Position numbers and translations under genes: made by a program. Below are positions 17,597 through 27,060 of a stretch of DNA of 64,000 nt, piece by piece. The first letter of the stretch is position 1, and the number at the start of each line of letters is the position of its first letter. This stretch comes from Trinickia dinghuensis (lineage in GTDB: Bacteria; Pseudomonadota; Gammaproteobacteria; Burkholderiales; Burkholderiaceae). The stretch lies in contig NZ_QRGA01000005.1 in the NCBI RefSeq assembly GCF_003367175.1, forward strand, positions 62,001 through 126,000. Reading direction: 5' to 3'. The notes beneath the pieces are model-generated. The model was given only the letters and a program-made list of their open reading frames with translations, did not search any database and was not told the DNA's origin.

Positions 17597-19783
17597 ATGA
17601 AACGAAACAAGCCTCTGATAGCCGTAACGCTTTTGTCCTGCTTTGCCGCCTCGAGCGCGTCCTGGTCTGCCGAACATCCCCCCGTTGCCCCCGTGCGTCC
17701 CGTCACCACCGACTATTTCGGCACGCCCGTCGTCGACGATTACCGCTACATGGAGAATCTGAAGGATCCTGAAGTCCAAGCGTGGATGAGGCAACAGGAC
17801 GACTATACGCGCCGCGCGCTGGATGCCATTCCGGGGCGCGATGCGCTTGCGCGGCGCGTCGAAGCGCTGATGAGCGGCGATCTGCGCCGCACCGATTTCA
17901 CGCGCCGCGGCCACCGCCTCTTTTATCAAACGGCCGCGGCCGGCGAGAACCTGCTGAAGCTGGCCTATCGTGACGGCGTGAACGGCGAGGAGCATGTGCT
18001 CGTCGATCCGGCCAAGCTGTCGACCGACAGCACGCGCCACTTCGCGCTCGATTGGTACGCGCCGTCGTGGGACGGCCGCTACGTTGCCTACGGCGTTTCG
18101 GAGGGCGGCTCGGAACAAAGCGTCTTGCACGTCATCGACGTTCAGACGGGCCATCAGTTGTCCGAATCGATCGATCGCACGAGTTCGTGCGTCGTGTCCT
18201 GGCGCAGCGACAACCGCTCGTTCTTCTATCTGCGCTATCCGAAAGTCGGCCCGAACACGCCGCTCGCGCAGAGCGAGTACAACGCAGTCGCGCATCTGCA
18301 CGTGCTCGGGCAGAACGCGGACGGCGACGGCGATGCGGCGGTGTTCGGCAAAGGCGTATCGCCCAAGCTCGACGTGCCTGACGGGCAGGCGGGATACGTG
18401 CTTGTCTCGCCCGATTCACCGTACGCGGTGGCGGTGGCCAACCACAACATGGACAACAACCCGAACACGTTCTACGTCGTTCGCTTGGCGGACATCCACG
18501 GCGCCGATACGCCGTGGAAGAAGATCGCGAGCCCCGAAGACGGCGTCGTAGACGTGCAATTGCACGGCGATCGTCTCTATGCGCTGACGGGCAAGGACGC
18601 CTCGCGTTTCAAGGTTGTCTCGGCGCCGCTCGCGCACCCCAATCTCGCGCACGCGGACGTTGTCGTGCCTGAAGGGCAGAACGTCATCGATTCGTTCGCG
18701 CTCGGCAGCGACGGCATCTATCTGGCCGAGCGAGCGGGCGCTACGTTCGAGCTGCATCGAACCGGCTTCGACGGCAAAGACGACCAGACGATCCCGCTCC
18801 CGTTCGCGGGCGCGATTCGCGATTTGGCACCCGATGCGAAGCTGCCCGGCGTGATGCTCGAGCTGCGCGGCTGGGTCAAGTCGCCGCGCGAACTCGCCTA
18901 TGCGCCGGGTGCGAACGGGGCCACGGATACGGGTTTGATTCCGCCGTCGAAGACCGAATCCGACGATTTGGAAGCGCGGGAGACTTTCGCGACCGGCTAC
19001 GACGGGACGCGCATCCCCGTTTCGATCATCTCGAAGAAAGGCATCACGCGCGACGGCACGCATCCCACGATCATCTATGGCTACGGCAGCTACGGCTTGT
19101 CGATGGATCCGAGCTACCAGCCCGCTTGGCGCGCCTGGTTCGAGCAAGGCGGCATCATGACGGTCGTGCACATGCGCGGCGGCGGCGAGTACGGCGATGC
19201 CTGGCATCGCGCCGGGCAGAAGCTGTGGAAGATCAACACGATGTTCGACTTCCTCGCGGGCGCGCACTACATGATCGACCAGGGCTACACGCAGAGTCAG
19301 TATCTGGTGGCCAACGGCCGCAGCGCGGGCGGGATCGTGATGGGCGGTGCGCTGACGATCGATCCGGGCTTGTTCCGCGTCGTGCTCGACGATGTAGGCG
19401 TGTCGGATACGCTGCGCTTCGAGACCGAGCCGAACGGCCCGCCCAACGTGCCGGAGATGGGTTCCGCGTCGAACGAGGCAGGCTTCCATGGCCTCTACAC
19501 GATGAGCGCGTACGACCATATTCATAACGGCACGCCGTATCCGGCCGTCATGTTCACGACCGGCGCGAACGATCCGCGCGTGTCGCCCTGGCACATGCTG
19601 AAGATGACCGCGCGCGTGCAGGCGGCGACATCGAGCGGGCATCCGGTGCTGCTGCGCGTCGACTACGACGCCGGGCACGGCATCGGCTCGAGTGTTGCGC
19701 AAACGGCCGACCGCTACGCCGACGAATGGGCGTTCTCGCTGTGGCAGGTCGGGGCGCCGGGCTTCCAGCCGAAGGCGAAGTAA
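17597..19783 (+). CDS. Secreted prolyl oligopeptidase (S9A)
   Basis: 728 aa with an N-terminal signal peptide (cleavage near SWSA-EHPP). The propeller domain starts with DYFGTPVVDDYRYMENLKDPEV. The alpha/beta-hydrolase domain begins near residue 460, with nucleophile Ser in ANGRSAGGIVMGG (about residue 575), Asp in GANDPRVSPWHM (about 657) and His in AGHGIGSS (about 693). It cleaves short proline-containing peptides, probably in the periplasm. A 172-bp leader separates it from the LysR gene. Confidence 0.93.
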   Translation: MKRNKPLIAVTLLSCFAASSASWSAEHPPVAPVRPVTTDYFGTPVVDDYRYMENLKDPEVQAWMRQQDDYTRRALDAIPGRDALARRVEALMSGDLRRTDFTRRGHRLFYQTAAAGENLLKLAYRDGVNGEEHVLVDPAKLSTDSTRHFALDWYAPSWDGRYVAYGVSEGGSEQSVLHVIDVQTGHQLSESIDRTSSCVVSWRSDNRSFFYLRYPKVGPNTPLAQSEYNAVAHLHVLGQNADGDGDAAVFGKGVSPKLDVPDGQAGYVLVSPDSPYAVAVANHNMDNNPNTFYVVRLADIHGADTPWKKIASPEDGVVDVQLHGDRLYALTGKDASRFKVVSAPLAHPNLAHADVVVPEGQNVIDSFALGSDGIYLAERAGATFELHRTGFDGKDDQTIPLPFAGAIRDLAPDAKLPGVMLELRGWVKSPRELAYAPGANGATDTGLIPPSKTESDDLEARETFATGYDGTRIPVSIISKKGITRDGTHPTIIYGYGSYGLSMDPSYQPAWRAWFEQGGIMTVVHMRGGGEYGDAWHRAGQKLWKINTMFDFLAGAHYMIDQGYTQSQYLVANGRSAGGIVMGGALTIDPGLFRVVLDDVGVSDTLRFETEPNGPPNVPEMGSASNEAGFHGLYTMSAYDHIHNGTPYPAVMFTTGANDPRVSPWHMLKMTARVQAATSSGHPVLLRVDYDAGHGIGSSVAQTADRYADEWAFSLWQVGAPGFQPKAK

Positions 19784-20006
19784 ACGTCGGTAATGCGCGC
19801 CGCATCGCTTTTCGCGGCGCGCACGCGGTGCGGCGGAATAACGCGGCGCGGCCGTCCGTTTTGCCATTGGAGGGGCGATGTTTTCGCCCTCGATGGCCGT
19901 ACGGCGTTCTCGATCGATCTCTCGTTGTGAGATCGGCCCATGCGTGCAGCGATGCGGACGTAGGTCTGGGCAGCGTACGACGGCAATACGTTTAGCAGGC
20001 GCCATC

Positions 20007-20453
20007 ATGCACACGATTTTTCGTCGCGCGCCGGCGTGTGCGGTAGGGGTGGTGCTTGCTGCCTCCACCGCTTGCGCCGCGGCACAAACTTCTCCAGGTT
20101 CAACCATCGACATGTCGACGTGCCGCGACGTCACGACGCAAGTCGAGATCGACGGTGCGGTTCAGCCCGTTAACGGCCGCGCATGCCTGCAGTCGGACGG
20201 CAATTGGGTGCTCGTCGGCACGTATGACGATTGGGCCGGGTACCCGTACGCCTACGATTACTACCCGTGGTATTGGGGCGCTCCGGTCCTCATCGGCGGG
20301 TCGTTTGTGTTCGTCGACCGTTTCCATCACTTTCACCATTTCCATCACGAGGGCGGCTTTCACTCCGCTGGAGGGATGAGGCCCGCCGGGATGAGCCATG
20401 GGTGGCGTGGGGGATGGGGCGGCGGTATGGGCGGCGGCATGCATCGACGTTGA
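20007..20453 (+). CDS. Small secreted His/Gly/Tyr-rich protein
   Basis: 148 aa. Signal peptide (RAPACAVGVVLAASTACAAAQ), then a conserved-looking middle (VEIDGAVQPVNGRACLQSDGNW), a Tyr/Trp stretch (YPYAYDYYPWYWG), a His cluster (FHHFHHFHHEGGFH near residue 110) and a Gly/Met tail. The His cluster could bind metal; that is inference. ATG 20007 precedes the signal peptide directly; longer starts do not make sense. Confidence 0.7.
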   Translation: MHTIFRRAPACAVGVVLAASTACAAAQTSPGSTIDMSTCRDVTTQVEIDGAVQPVNGRACLQSDGNWVLVGTYDDWAGYPYAYDYYPWYWGAPVLIGGSFVFVDRFHHFHHFHHEGGFHSAGGMRPAGMSHGWRGGWGGGMGGGMHRR

Positions 20454-20763
20454 ATCTCTCGCGGTATTTGCCTTCATAAACCGATGCGCGGTTTGTCCTG
20501 TTCGTCATGACGGACGGGTTTTGGAGCTTGTTCTCCTATCGAAGCGCGTTCTGACCCGGTTAGGTTGCGAATCGTCGGCACTCGCTCATTCAACTACGAG
20601 TGGATGCGCGCGCAACGAACTTCGCCGCGGCCTTGCCGGGTCCCCACCCTTGAAACTAGTTTCCCGATTGCATATCATTCGGCGGGTTTTCTGACGTAAG
20701 AATCCTGAACCCGAGCGCTACGCGTCCATCGGTCGCACATCGAGCGTTTCTTTCGGAGTCTCC
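20454..20763. other. Intergenic, promoter region of the hydrolase gene
   Basis: 310 bp with no plausible gene on either strand. A GGAG-type ribosome site (ttcggagtctcc) lies just before ATG 20764. No repeat or RNA recognised. Confidence 0.5.
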
Positions 20764-21420
20764 ATGCAAACGCAAGAAGTCGACATCCCGGCCGATGACG
20801 TCCGGCTCAAAGGCATATTGACGATCCCCGCCGATGCGCACGCCATCGTCGTGTTCGCGCACGGCAGCGGCAGCGGCCGCGCGAGCCCGCGCAACCGGCA
20901 AGTCGCCGATGTGCTTCACGAAGCCGGTCTCGCCACGCTTTTGTTCGACCTGTTGACCGAGCAAGAACATCAAGTCGACCTTGTATCGGCCGAGTACCGG
21001 TTCGACATCCCCCTGCTCGCGAACCGGTTGGAGACTGCGCTCGACTGGATCTACGCATCGCCCGACACCGAATCGCTGCCGGTCGGCCTGTTCGGTGCGA
21101 GCACGGGCGCGGCGGCAGCCCTTATTGCCGCGTCAGTGCTGCCTGACGATGTCGGCGCCGTCGTTTCGCGCGGCGGGCGCGCCGATCTCGCGGGCGACGC
21201 GCTCCCCCACGTCGAAGCGCCGACGCTGCTCATCGTCGGCGAACTCGACGAGGATGTCGTCCATTTGAATCAGCTCGCCGCCAGCCAGCTGCAATGCGAG
21301 CACAGAATCATGATCGTTGCGGACGCAACGCATCTGTTCGAGGAGCCCGGCACACTCGATCATGCCGCGCGTCTCGCCTGCGACTGGTTTCTCGCCAAGC
21401 TCATGCCGGTCGCCGGATAG
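20764..21420 (+). CDS. Dienelactone-hydrolase-like alpha/beta hydrolase
   Basis: 218 aa. Alpha/beta-hydrolase fold: oxyanion segment VVFAHGSGSGRASPRN, nucleophile Ser in GLFGASTGAAAAL (near residue 120), Asp in LLIVGELDEDV and His in ADATHLFEEPG. Cytosolic, no signal peptide. In many bacteria this family is fused or linked to phosphoribosyltransferase genes; no such partner is seen. Substrate unknown. Confidence 0.85.
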   Translation: MQTQEVDIPADDVRLKGILTIPADAHAIVVFAHGSGSGRASPRNRQVADVLHEAGLATLLFDLLTEQEHQVDLVSAEYRFDIPLLANRLETALDWIYASPDTESLPVGLFGASTGAAAALIAASVLPDDVGAVVSRGGRADLAGDALPHVEAPTLLIVGELDEDVVHLNQLAASQLQCEHRIMIVADATHLFEEPGTLDHAARLACDWFLAKLMPVAG

Positions 21421-21591
21421 CCGTTTCGTCGGACATGACGCACGTCAATTTCCTCCGGATGTGCCCCAGGACGCAGTCGCGCGCATCGAGTTGCTTTATA
21501 TCTGTGGATCGTTGTCGATGGGCGACGAGCCGACAGTCGAGGGCGCGGCGGGTACGCGGGCAACGTAACGGCGAGCAGGAGGGACGGACAG

Positions 21592-22554
21592 ATGCGCATC
21601 GTGATCGCTTTGGCCGAGAGCGCGCTGCACAGGCGCGGCGAGAAGGGCTGTTCCGAAGACGAAGCACACCACGTTAGGGCCGCGGCCGCGCAGTTGGCTC
21701 GCGTTGCCGACGGTAACGATCTTGTCATCGTCCACGACAACGAGCATCACAACGGACACCATAGATCGGCGGTTCCCGCGTCGCGGGATCGCGCGCCTTT
21801 CCATAACGGAGAGATCGAACGCGACGTGTTCGATGCCGAAACCAATGTCGGCGTCGGTTGCCGTTTCGAACTCGAGCTGCGCAATTGCCTGACGAGCGCA
21901 CGCCCGTGCGCAACGCTGCTCACGATGGTCGAGGTCGATCGGGCCGACCCCGCGTTCGAGCATCCCGACAAGGCGATCGGCGCGTTCATCGTGGACGAAC
22001 GCGCGCTCGCCGCGGCGCATGCAAAGCACTGGAGCCTGACTCACGACGGTATCGGCTATCGGCGCGTCGTGCCGAATCCGCGGCCGAAGCGCCTGCTGCA
22101 AACGCAGCCGCTGCACCGCCTGATCGAGCAAGGCACCGTGGTCATGTGCAGCGGCGGCGGCATGCCCGTCGTGGCGGCTGCCGACGGCGCGCTGCAAGGC
22201 GTTCAAGCCTTCATCGATCCCTATGGCGGCGCCGCGCTCATCGCGGAGACGATCGACGCCGACCTGTTCGTGATCGCTACCGATATGGCCGGCGTCATTC
22301 TCGATTGCGGCACGGCCAATTCCAAGCTGCTGCGCCATGGGCATCCGAGCGCCGTGCGCGAATTCGCGCTTTCAGCCGGCGCCATGGCCCCGAAGCTTCA
22401 CGCCGCATCGCGCTTTGCCGAGCGCACCGGACGGCGCGCCGCGATCGGCGCGTTGGCCGATGTCGAACGGCTCGTCGACGGTACCGCCGGTACGACGATT
22501 TCTTGCGAACGCGTCGATCCGAGTTCCATCCTCGGCGGGTCGGTCGCGCGCTGA
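21592..22554 (+). CDS. Divergent carbamate-kinase-family protein
   Basis: 320 aa, length and order of motifs as in ArcC-type kinases: RRVVPNPRPKRL, CSGGGMPVV, GVQAFIDPYGGAALIAETIDADLFVIATD, GAMAPKLHAA. However, the ATP-binding GGNAL is AESAL (residues 8-12), NGPQVG is NEHHNGHH, and the lysine of the usual VIDKD is lost (FIDPY). Catalysis of carbamoyl-phosphate/ADP to ATP is therefore doubtful. There is no arcA/arcB next to it. It may be a decaying gene or an altered amino-acid-kinase fold. Confidence 0.8.
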   Translation: MRIVIALAESALHRRGEKGCSEDEAHHVRAAAAQLARVADGNDLVIVHDNEHHNGHHRSAVPASRDRAPFHNGEIERDVFDAETNVGVGCRFELELRNCLTSARPCATLLTMVEVDRADPAFEHPDKAIGAFIVDERALAAAHAKHWSLTHDGIGYRRVVPNPRPKRLLQTQPLHRLIEQGTVVMCSGGGMPVVAAADGALQGVQAFIDPYGGAALIAETIDADLFVIATDMAGVILDCGTANSKLLRHGHPSAVREFALSAGAMAPKLHAASRFAERTGRRAAIGALADVERLVDGTAGTTISCERVDPSSILGGSVAR

Positions 22555-22580
22555 GCCGGCGCGGTTCGCCGCTTGTCGAA

Positions 22581-23945
22581 TCAGGCGTGCTCGGGCGTCA
22601 CCGTATATTCACGGGCGACCGTGCCTTCGGGATGCGCGTACCACCCCGGGTCGCGATAGTCGTCGCGCGCCAAATTCTCGCGGACCTTCACGACGCTGAA
22701 CATACCGCCCATTTCAAGCGGGCCGAAGGGGCCCGTTCCCGTCATCATCGGCAGCGTGTTCTCGGGCAAGGGCATGGACATGCCGCCCGTCGAGTCTTCC
22801 ATGCCCGGCATGCCCCCCATGTCGGGCATCCCCTTCATGCCCTCCATGCCTTCCATGCCTTCCATGTTGCCCATTCCGCCCATTCCGCCCATCGCCCTGT
22901 CTTCGTGCTTGGGCTTGGCGCGATCGCTTTCAGAGACGCCGGACGCAGCCGGCTTGCGATGATCCATTGCATTCATCGTGTGATGCGACTTATGGCAATG
23001 AAACGCCCAATCGCCGGGCCGGTCGGCGATGAATTCGATCGCGCGCATCTGGCCGACCCCGACATCGACCGTGACCTCGGGCCACCGTGCCGACGACGGC
23101 ACCCAGCCTCCGTCGGTGCCGGCCACCTCGAAGCGATAGCCGTGCAGATGAATCGGATGATTCGTCATCGTCAAGTTGCCGAAGCGGATGCGTACGCGGT
23201 CGCCGGCTCGCACCGGCAGCGGGTCGATGCCGGGGAAGACACGTGCGTTCCACGCCCACGTGTTGAAGTCGGTCATTTCATCGACGCGCGGTGCGTATGT
23301 GCCGGGATCGATGGCATAGGCCGACATCAGAAAGACGAAATCGCGATCGACGCGCATCGCCTGCGGGTCGCGCGGATGCACGATGAACAGCCCCATCATG
23401 CCCATTGCCATTTGCACCATCTCGTCCGAGTGCGGGTGGTACATGAACGTGCCGGCACGCTCGAGGCGGAATTCGTAGACGAATGTCTTGCCCGGCGGGA
23501 TGTGCGGCTGCGTAAGGCCGCCCACGCCGTCCATGCCGCACGGCACGGGCATGCCGTGCCAGTGCACGGTCGTGTGCTCAGGCAGCTTGTTCGTCACGAA
23601 GATCCGGACGAGGTCGCCCTCGACCGCCTCTATCGTCGGCCCCGGTGCTTGGCCGTTGTAGCCCCAGAGATTCGCGTGCATGCCTGGGGCGATCTCGCGC
23701 ACGACGGGCTCGGCGATCAGATGAAATTCCTTCCAGCCGTTCTTCATTCGCCACGGCAAGGTCCAGCCGTTGAGCGTGACGACCGGGTTATAGGGCTGGC
23801 CGTTCGGCGGCGCGAGCGGCGCGGCGGTTGTTGCGCTCGCTGTACTGGGCGCGTCGGGAAGCAAGGCGGCACCGGCCTTGCTGACGAGGGCGGCGCCGAG
23901 CAAAGCGGCGCCCGAGCCGCCCAAAAATGTGCGACGTGTGAGCAT
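22581..23945 (-). CDS. Multicopper oxidase with Met-rich insert, Tat-exported
   Basis: 454 aa. Tat signal (TRRTFLGGSGAALLGAALVS). Copper ligands: HWHGMP, HPHSDEM, HPIHLHGY and HCHKSHHTMNAM. After the last motif comes a Met/Gly-rich stretch (MGGMGGMGNMEGM and so on, about residues 345-380) typical of copper-binding periplasmic oxidases. Likely role: oxidation of Cu(I) in copper tolerance. ATG 23945 with a GGAAAGG site starts the Tat signal; a longer frame reads a repetitive leader. The Cys/His-rich secreted gene upstream is probably co-transcribed. Confidence 0.9.
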   Translation of the reverse strand: MLTRRTFLGGSGAALLGAALVSKAGAALLPDAPSTASATTAAPLAPPNGQPYNPVVTLNGWTLPWRMKNGWKEFHLIAEPVVREIAPGMHANLWGYNGQAPGPTIEAVEGDLVRIFVTNKLPEHTTVHWHGMPVPCGMDGVGGLTQPHIPPGKTFVYEFRLERAGTFMYHPHSDEMVQMAMGMMGLFIVHPRDPQAMRVDRDFVFLMSAYAIDPGTYAPRVDEMTDFNTWAWNARVFPGIDPLPVRAGDRVRIRFGNLTMTNHPIHLHGYRFEVAGTDGGWVPSSARWPEVTVDVGVGQMRAIEFIADRPGDWAFHCHKSHHTMNAMDHRKPAASGVSESDRAKPKHEDRAMGGMGGMGNMEGMEGMEGMKGMPDMGGMPGMEDSTGGMSMPLPENTLPMMTGTGPFGPLEMGGMFSVVKVRENLARDDYRDPGWYAHPEGTVAREYTVTPEHA

Positions 23946-24081
23946 GTCGTTGACCTTTCCGTCTCTTGTGTCTCGTGTTTCGTGCCTCGCGTATCTCGTA
24001 TCGCGAGTCATGTCGAACTCGGCGGCGCGATGTCGGCCGCGAGCATGGGATTGCCGCGGCAGGCAAGCCGCGGCAGCCGAA

Positions 24082-24498
24082 TCAGAGGTGGGAGAGACGA
24101 GGCGGGCGTTCGATGCCGCCTGTCAGAAACGAGGCGTCCGCGGCGGATAACGGGGGAAAGCGTGTGAGCCGCGCGGCGTCGATCGAGCGCACGCTCTGCA
24201 CGGCAGTGGGAAGTGCTGCGCCGAAGCAGCAGGATGAGCAGGTGAAGCAAGTCGAGCAGGGGTGAGCGCTATGGGCACCCGCGTGTGAGCACCCGCCGGG
24301 ATGGGCCGTCGGACGGTCGTGCTCCGCTTGCATCGCGATGCTTGCGTAACGCGCGTGTGCGTGCGTGTGCAAGCAGAAGGCCGCATCGCCATTGCCGTGG
24401 TGCGGCAAGCCGAGCATCGTCGACGCAGCCGCGAACGCTTGGGCCGGCAGGCTCAGCGCGAGGAGAATGACGAGGAGAAAGCGGCGCCATGTCGACAT
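24082..24498 (-). CDS. Cys/His-rich secreted protein (DUF2946-like)
   Basis: 138 aa. Signal peptide (WRRFLLVILLALSLPAQAFA, cleavage near residue 24). The mature part has His pairs and a Cys cluster (HPCSTCFTCSSCCFGAA), a layout like DUF2946 proteins found with copper genes. It lies 136 bp upstream of the multicopper oxidase on the same strand, supporting metal handling. I chose the ATG at 24498, immediately before the signal peptide; another in-frame ATG is at 24516. Confidence 0.7.
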   Translation of the reverse strand: MSTWRRFLLVILLALSLPAQAFAAASTMLGLPHHGNGDAAFCLHTHAHARYASIAMQAEHDRPTAHPGGCSHAGAHSAHPCSTCFTCSSCCFGAALPTAVQSVRSIDAARLTRFPPLSAADASFLTGGIERPPRLSHL

Positions 24499-24749
24499 AG
24501 CGCGGGAGTCTAGCACGCGGCATCCAGGCTCCCGGCTACGCGCACTTGGCCGCGCCGGCCGACGTGCTCGTGCTCGATCTGACGATGCCGGCCGGCGACG
24601 ACCCCAGCCTCAATCCGGTCAAATTTAGGGTTTACGCGCATCTAAAGTAAGAGGGCCAGACGCCGTAATCCTTGGGAGCGACGCCGGCGGCTTTCGCTTT
24701 CGCGCGATTGCGCCAACGTTTGCGCGTGTCCCCTCAAACGGAGTCGGCG

Positions 24750-24827
24750 ATGCCGGCCGCCGTACGCTGGGCCTTCGTTTGCGCGGCAGTGGTATTCGTC
24801 GGGTGGATGTTCGTGACTGATTGGTGA
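24750..24827 (+). CDS. Possible 25-residue membrane peptide
   Basis: Frame MPAAVRWAFVCAAVVFVGWM, ending FVTDW: one hydrophobic span with a positively charged N-side. GGAG at 24740-24743 is well spaced from the ATG. Too short to judge by homology; small single-span proteins of this form are common. Confidence 0.4.
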   Translation: MPAAVRWAFVCAAVVFVGWMFVTDW

Positions 24828-24857
24828 CACCGCTCGATTCGTCTCCGCCTCACTTCC

Positions 24858-25247
24858 ATGCATCACATGCATCTCGCGACTTCGTCCATGCAATCGACCG
24901 GGGCTGATCGGAACGCTATTTCGGCCGCTCAGGCGCGCGCCGCATTCAATGCGCTGTATCTGGTGTCAGGCGCCGCGGCGCAACTCGGCGCACATGGTCT
25001 GCAGATCGAAGAGGGGCATTGGCATGCGCTCGCGCTGGCGGCGCGCGATGCCAATGCCGCGCTGCAAGCCCATGCTCAAGCGCATGCCAACAGCGACGCC
25101 ATTGCGGCGTGCCGCCGCCTATCCATGCTTTGCGACCGGCTGCTCGAACGCCGAGCGATGGGGCACGCCAGCCCCTCTACCGTTTGGCGCGATCTCGTGC
25201 GGGCAGGGCGCGACGCGTATGAGCAATTCGATACGTTCGATACGTAG
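24858..25247 (+). CDS. Hypothetical helical protein
   Basis: 129 aa, Ala-rich and His-containing, predicted all-helical (QARAAFNALYLVSGAAAQLG, then HALALAARDANAALQ). No family recognised. Codon use looks like the host genes around it. Start uncertain: an in-frame ATG at 24867 is also possible. Confidence 0.55.
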   Translation: MHHMHLATSSMQSTGADRNAISAAQARAAFNALYLVSGAAAQLGAHGLQIEEGHWHALALAARDANAALQAHAQAHANSDAIAACRRLSMLCDRLLERRAMGHASPSTVWRDLVRAGRDAYEQFDTFDT

Positions 25248-25301
25248 CGAGGGCGGGCCAGCCGGCTCCCGAGGCCGGGCGCCGAGCCGGGCCTTCGACA
25301 T

Positions 25302-26309
25302 TCAAAGCCCGCTGTTTGCCGCGCGCTGACGCAATAGACCGAGCATGGCATCGCAGAACGGCGTGGGCACGCCGACCCTGCGACCGAGTTCGGGAAACAC
25401 GCCGAGGATAGGATCGATTTCGAGCGGGCGTCCCGCTTCGAAGTCTTGCAGCATCGACGTCTTGAACGCACCGAGTTCGCGCGTGACGGCCATCCGTTGC
25501 GGTGGCGACATGCCCGTCGAAAGACCGAGACGCTGTCCGACCGCGTCGGCTTCTTCCATCATCCGCAAGGCGAGCGCATGTGTGAACGGATCGTCGAGCA
25601 GGCGATCGGCCGTCGAGCCCGTGAGCGCACTGAGCGGATTCATGTTCATGTTGCCCCAGAGCTTGGCCCAAATGTCGGCGCGGATATGATCGGCTGCGGC
25701 GGCATCGAAGCCGCCTTGCGTCAGCGCATGAGCGAACGCGCGCGCCGCATCGGTGTATTGCGCGTGAGCAGCGCCGACGATGAGACGATTGCCGCGTCCG
25801 CGTTTTACGACGCCGGGCTCGACGGTCGAGGACGACAGATGGACGACACAGCCGATCGAACGCTCGGCGGGCAGGACGGCGGATACGCGGCCGCCCGGAT
25901 CGACGGCTTCGAGGCGTGCGTTGTCCGCTTGTCCCGGCAGGCCTTGCAGAAACCACCAAGGCAATCCGTTCATGGCGCTGACGACGAGCGTGCCGGGTCC
26001 GATCATCGGACGCAGCGATTCGGCGAGCGAGGGCAGCGCTTGCGCTTTGAGCGCGATCACGACGATGTCTTGCTCGCCGAGGGTTGCCGCGTCGTCGCTG
26101 GCCTGCACCTGCACGATATCGGCCGGTGCATCGCCCGCGAGGATGCGGATCCCGTGAGTCCGGATCGCGGCGAGCGTATTGCCGCGCGCTAGCACCGACA
26201 CGTGGTGGCCGGCGCGAGAGAGCGCGGCGGCCAGCAGCGAGCCGATCGCCCCGGCACCGACGACGGCGGTACGCATCGCCCGAGCGTTACCCTGATCTTC
26301 GACGTTCAT
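25302..26309 (-). CDS. Ketopantoate reductase family (PanE/ApbA-like)
   Basis: 335 aa. NADP-binding Rossmann motif VVGAGAIGSLLAAALSRAG near residue 15; C-terminal helical domain with KLWGNMNMNPLSALTG, the conserved substrate Lys-Asn region. It would reduce a 2-oxo acid to a 2-hydroxy acid. Pairing with a class II aldolase (4 bp apart) rather than panB/panC suggests a catabolic 2-hydroxyacid role rather than pantothenate synthesis. AAGGAG before ATG 26309 overlaps the previous stop, indicating coupled translation. Confidence 0.88.
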   Translation of the reverse strand: MNVEDQGNARAMRTAVVGAGAIGSLLAAALSRAGHHVSVLARGNTLAAIRTHGIRILAGDAPADIVQVQASDDAATLGEQDIVVIALKAQALPSLAESLRPMIGPGTLVVSAMNGLPWWFLQGLPGQADNARLEAVDPGGRVSAVLPAERSIGCVVHLSSSTVEPGVVKRGRGNRLIVGAAHAQYTDAARAFAHALTQGGFDAAAADHIRADIWAKLWGNMNMNPLSALTGSTADRLLDDPFTHALALRMMEEADAVGQRLGLSTGMSPPQRMAVTRELGAFKTSMLQDFEAGRPLEIDPILGVFPELGRRVGVPTPFCDAMLGLLRQRAANSGL

Positions 26310-26313
26310 GCCG

Positions 26314-27045
26314 CTACTCCTTGTATGACGGATCGATTTTGTCGACTTGACGCAGCAGGGCGTCGAGGACGTCTTGACCGGCGCCGTAGGACGGATCGAA
26401 CTGCAGCGAATCGCGAGTGCAGCGCGCGGCGATCTCCGGTGCGATGGGGCGCGCGCGGCCGAGCGCGGCGGTAGCGACTTGGACCTCGCAGGCGCGATTC
26501 AATGTCCAAAGACGAGCGAATGCCTGCGCGACCGTCACGCCGACGGAAAGCAAACCGTGGTTGCGCAAAATCAGGAGCCGCTTCTCGCCGAGATTGGCGA
26601 CGAGCCTCGGCCCTTCGTCGGCCCGCACGGTGATGCCTTCGAAGTCGTGATAGGCGACCATGCCGTCGAGCTGTGCCGAGTAGAAGTTCGAGTTCTCCAG
26701 ACCGTGTTCCGAACAGGCGACGGCGAGCCCCGCCGTCGTATGCGTGTGCATCACGCAGTGGGCGTCGGGCAGGGCACGATGGATCGCGGCGTGTACGACG
26801 TATCCGGCAGGGTTCACGCGGTGAGCGGACGCATCGACGGCGTTGCCGTCGAGATCGATCTTGACGAGATTCGAGGCGGTGACTTCAGTGTAGTGAAGCC
26901 CGAAAGGATTGATGAGGAAGTGCGTGTCCGGACCCGGGACGCGCAGCGTGATGTGGTTGTAGATCAGCTCGGTCCAGCCGAGCATGGCGAAGATGCGATA
27001 GGTGCCCGCCAATTGAATGCGCAGCGCGCGTTCGGTGTCGTTCAT
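26314..27045 (-). CDS. Class II aldolase/adducin family protein
   Basis: 243 aa. Zn-dependent fold: NHITLRVPGPDTHFLINPFG, His ligands in HCVMHTHTTAGLAVA (near residue 95) and the third region ILRNHGLLSVG. Likely cleaves or decarboxylates a sugar-acid derivative. First gene of a two-gene operon with the reductase. Direct repeats and a GntR-like palindrome lie just upstream (27061-27141). Confidence 0.9.
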   Translation of the reverse strand: MNDTERALRIQLAGTYRIFAMLGWTELIYNHITLRVPGPDTHFLINPFGLHYTEVTASNLVKIDLDGNAVDASAHRVNPAGYVVHAAIHRALPDAHCVMHTHTTAGLAVACSEHGLENSNFYSAQLDGMVAYHDFEGITVRADEGPRLVANLGEKRLLILRNHGLLSVGVTVAQAFARLWTLNRACEVQVATAALGRARPIAPEIAARCTRDSLQFDPSYGAGQDVLDALLRQVDKIDPSYKE

Positions 27046-27060
27046 GATCGTCTCCTAGGC

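Noticed and set aside
24501-24650. Frame ADVLVLDLTMPAGDD resembling a response-regulator receiver
   Set aside because: No start codon, about 50 codons, and no other receiver motif; it may be chance or an old remnant.
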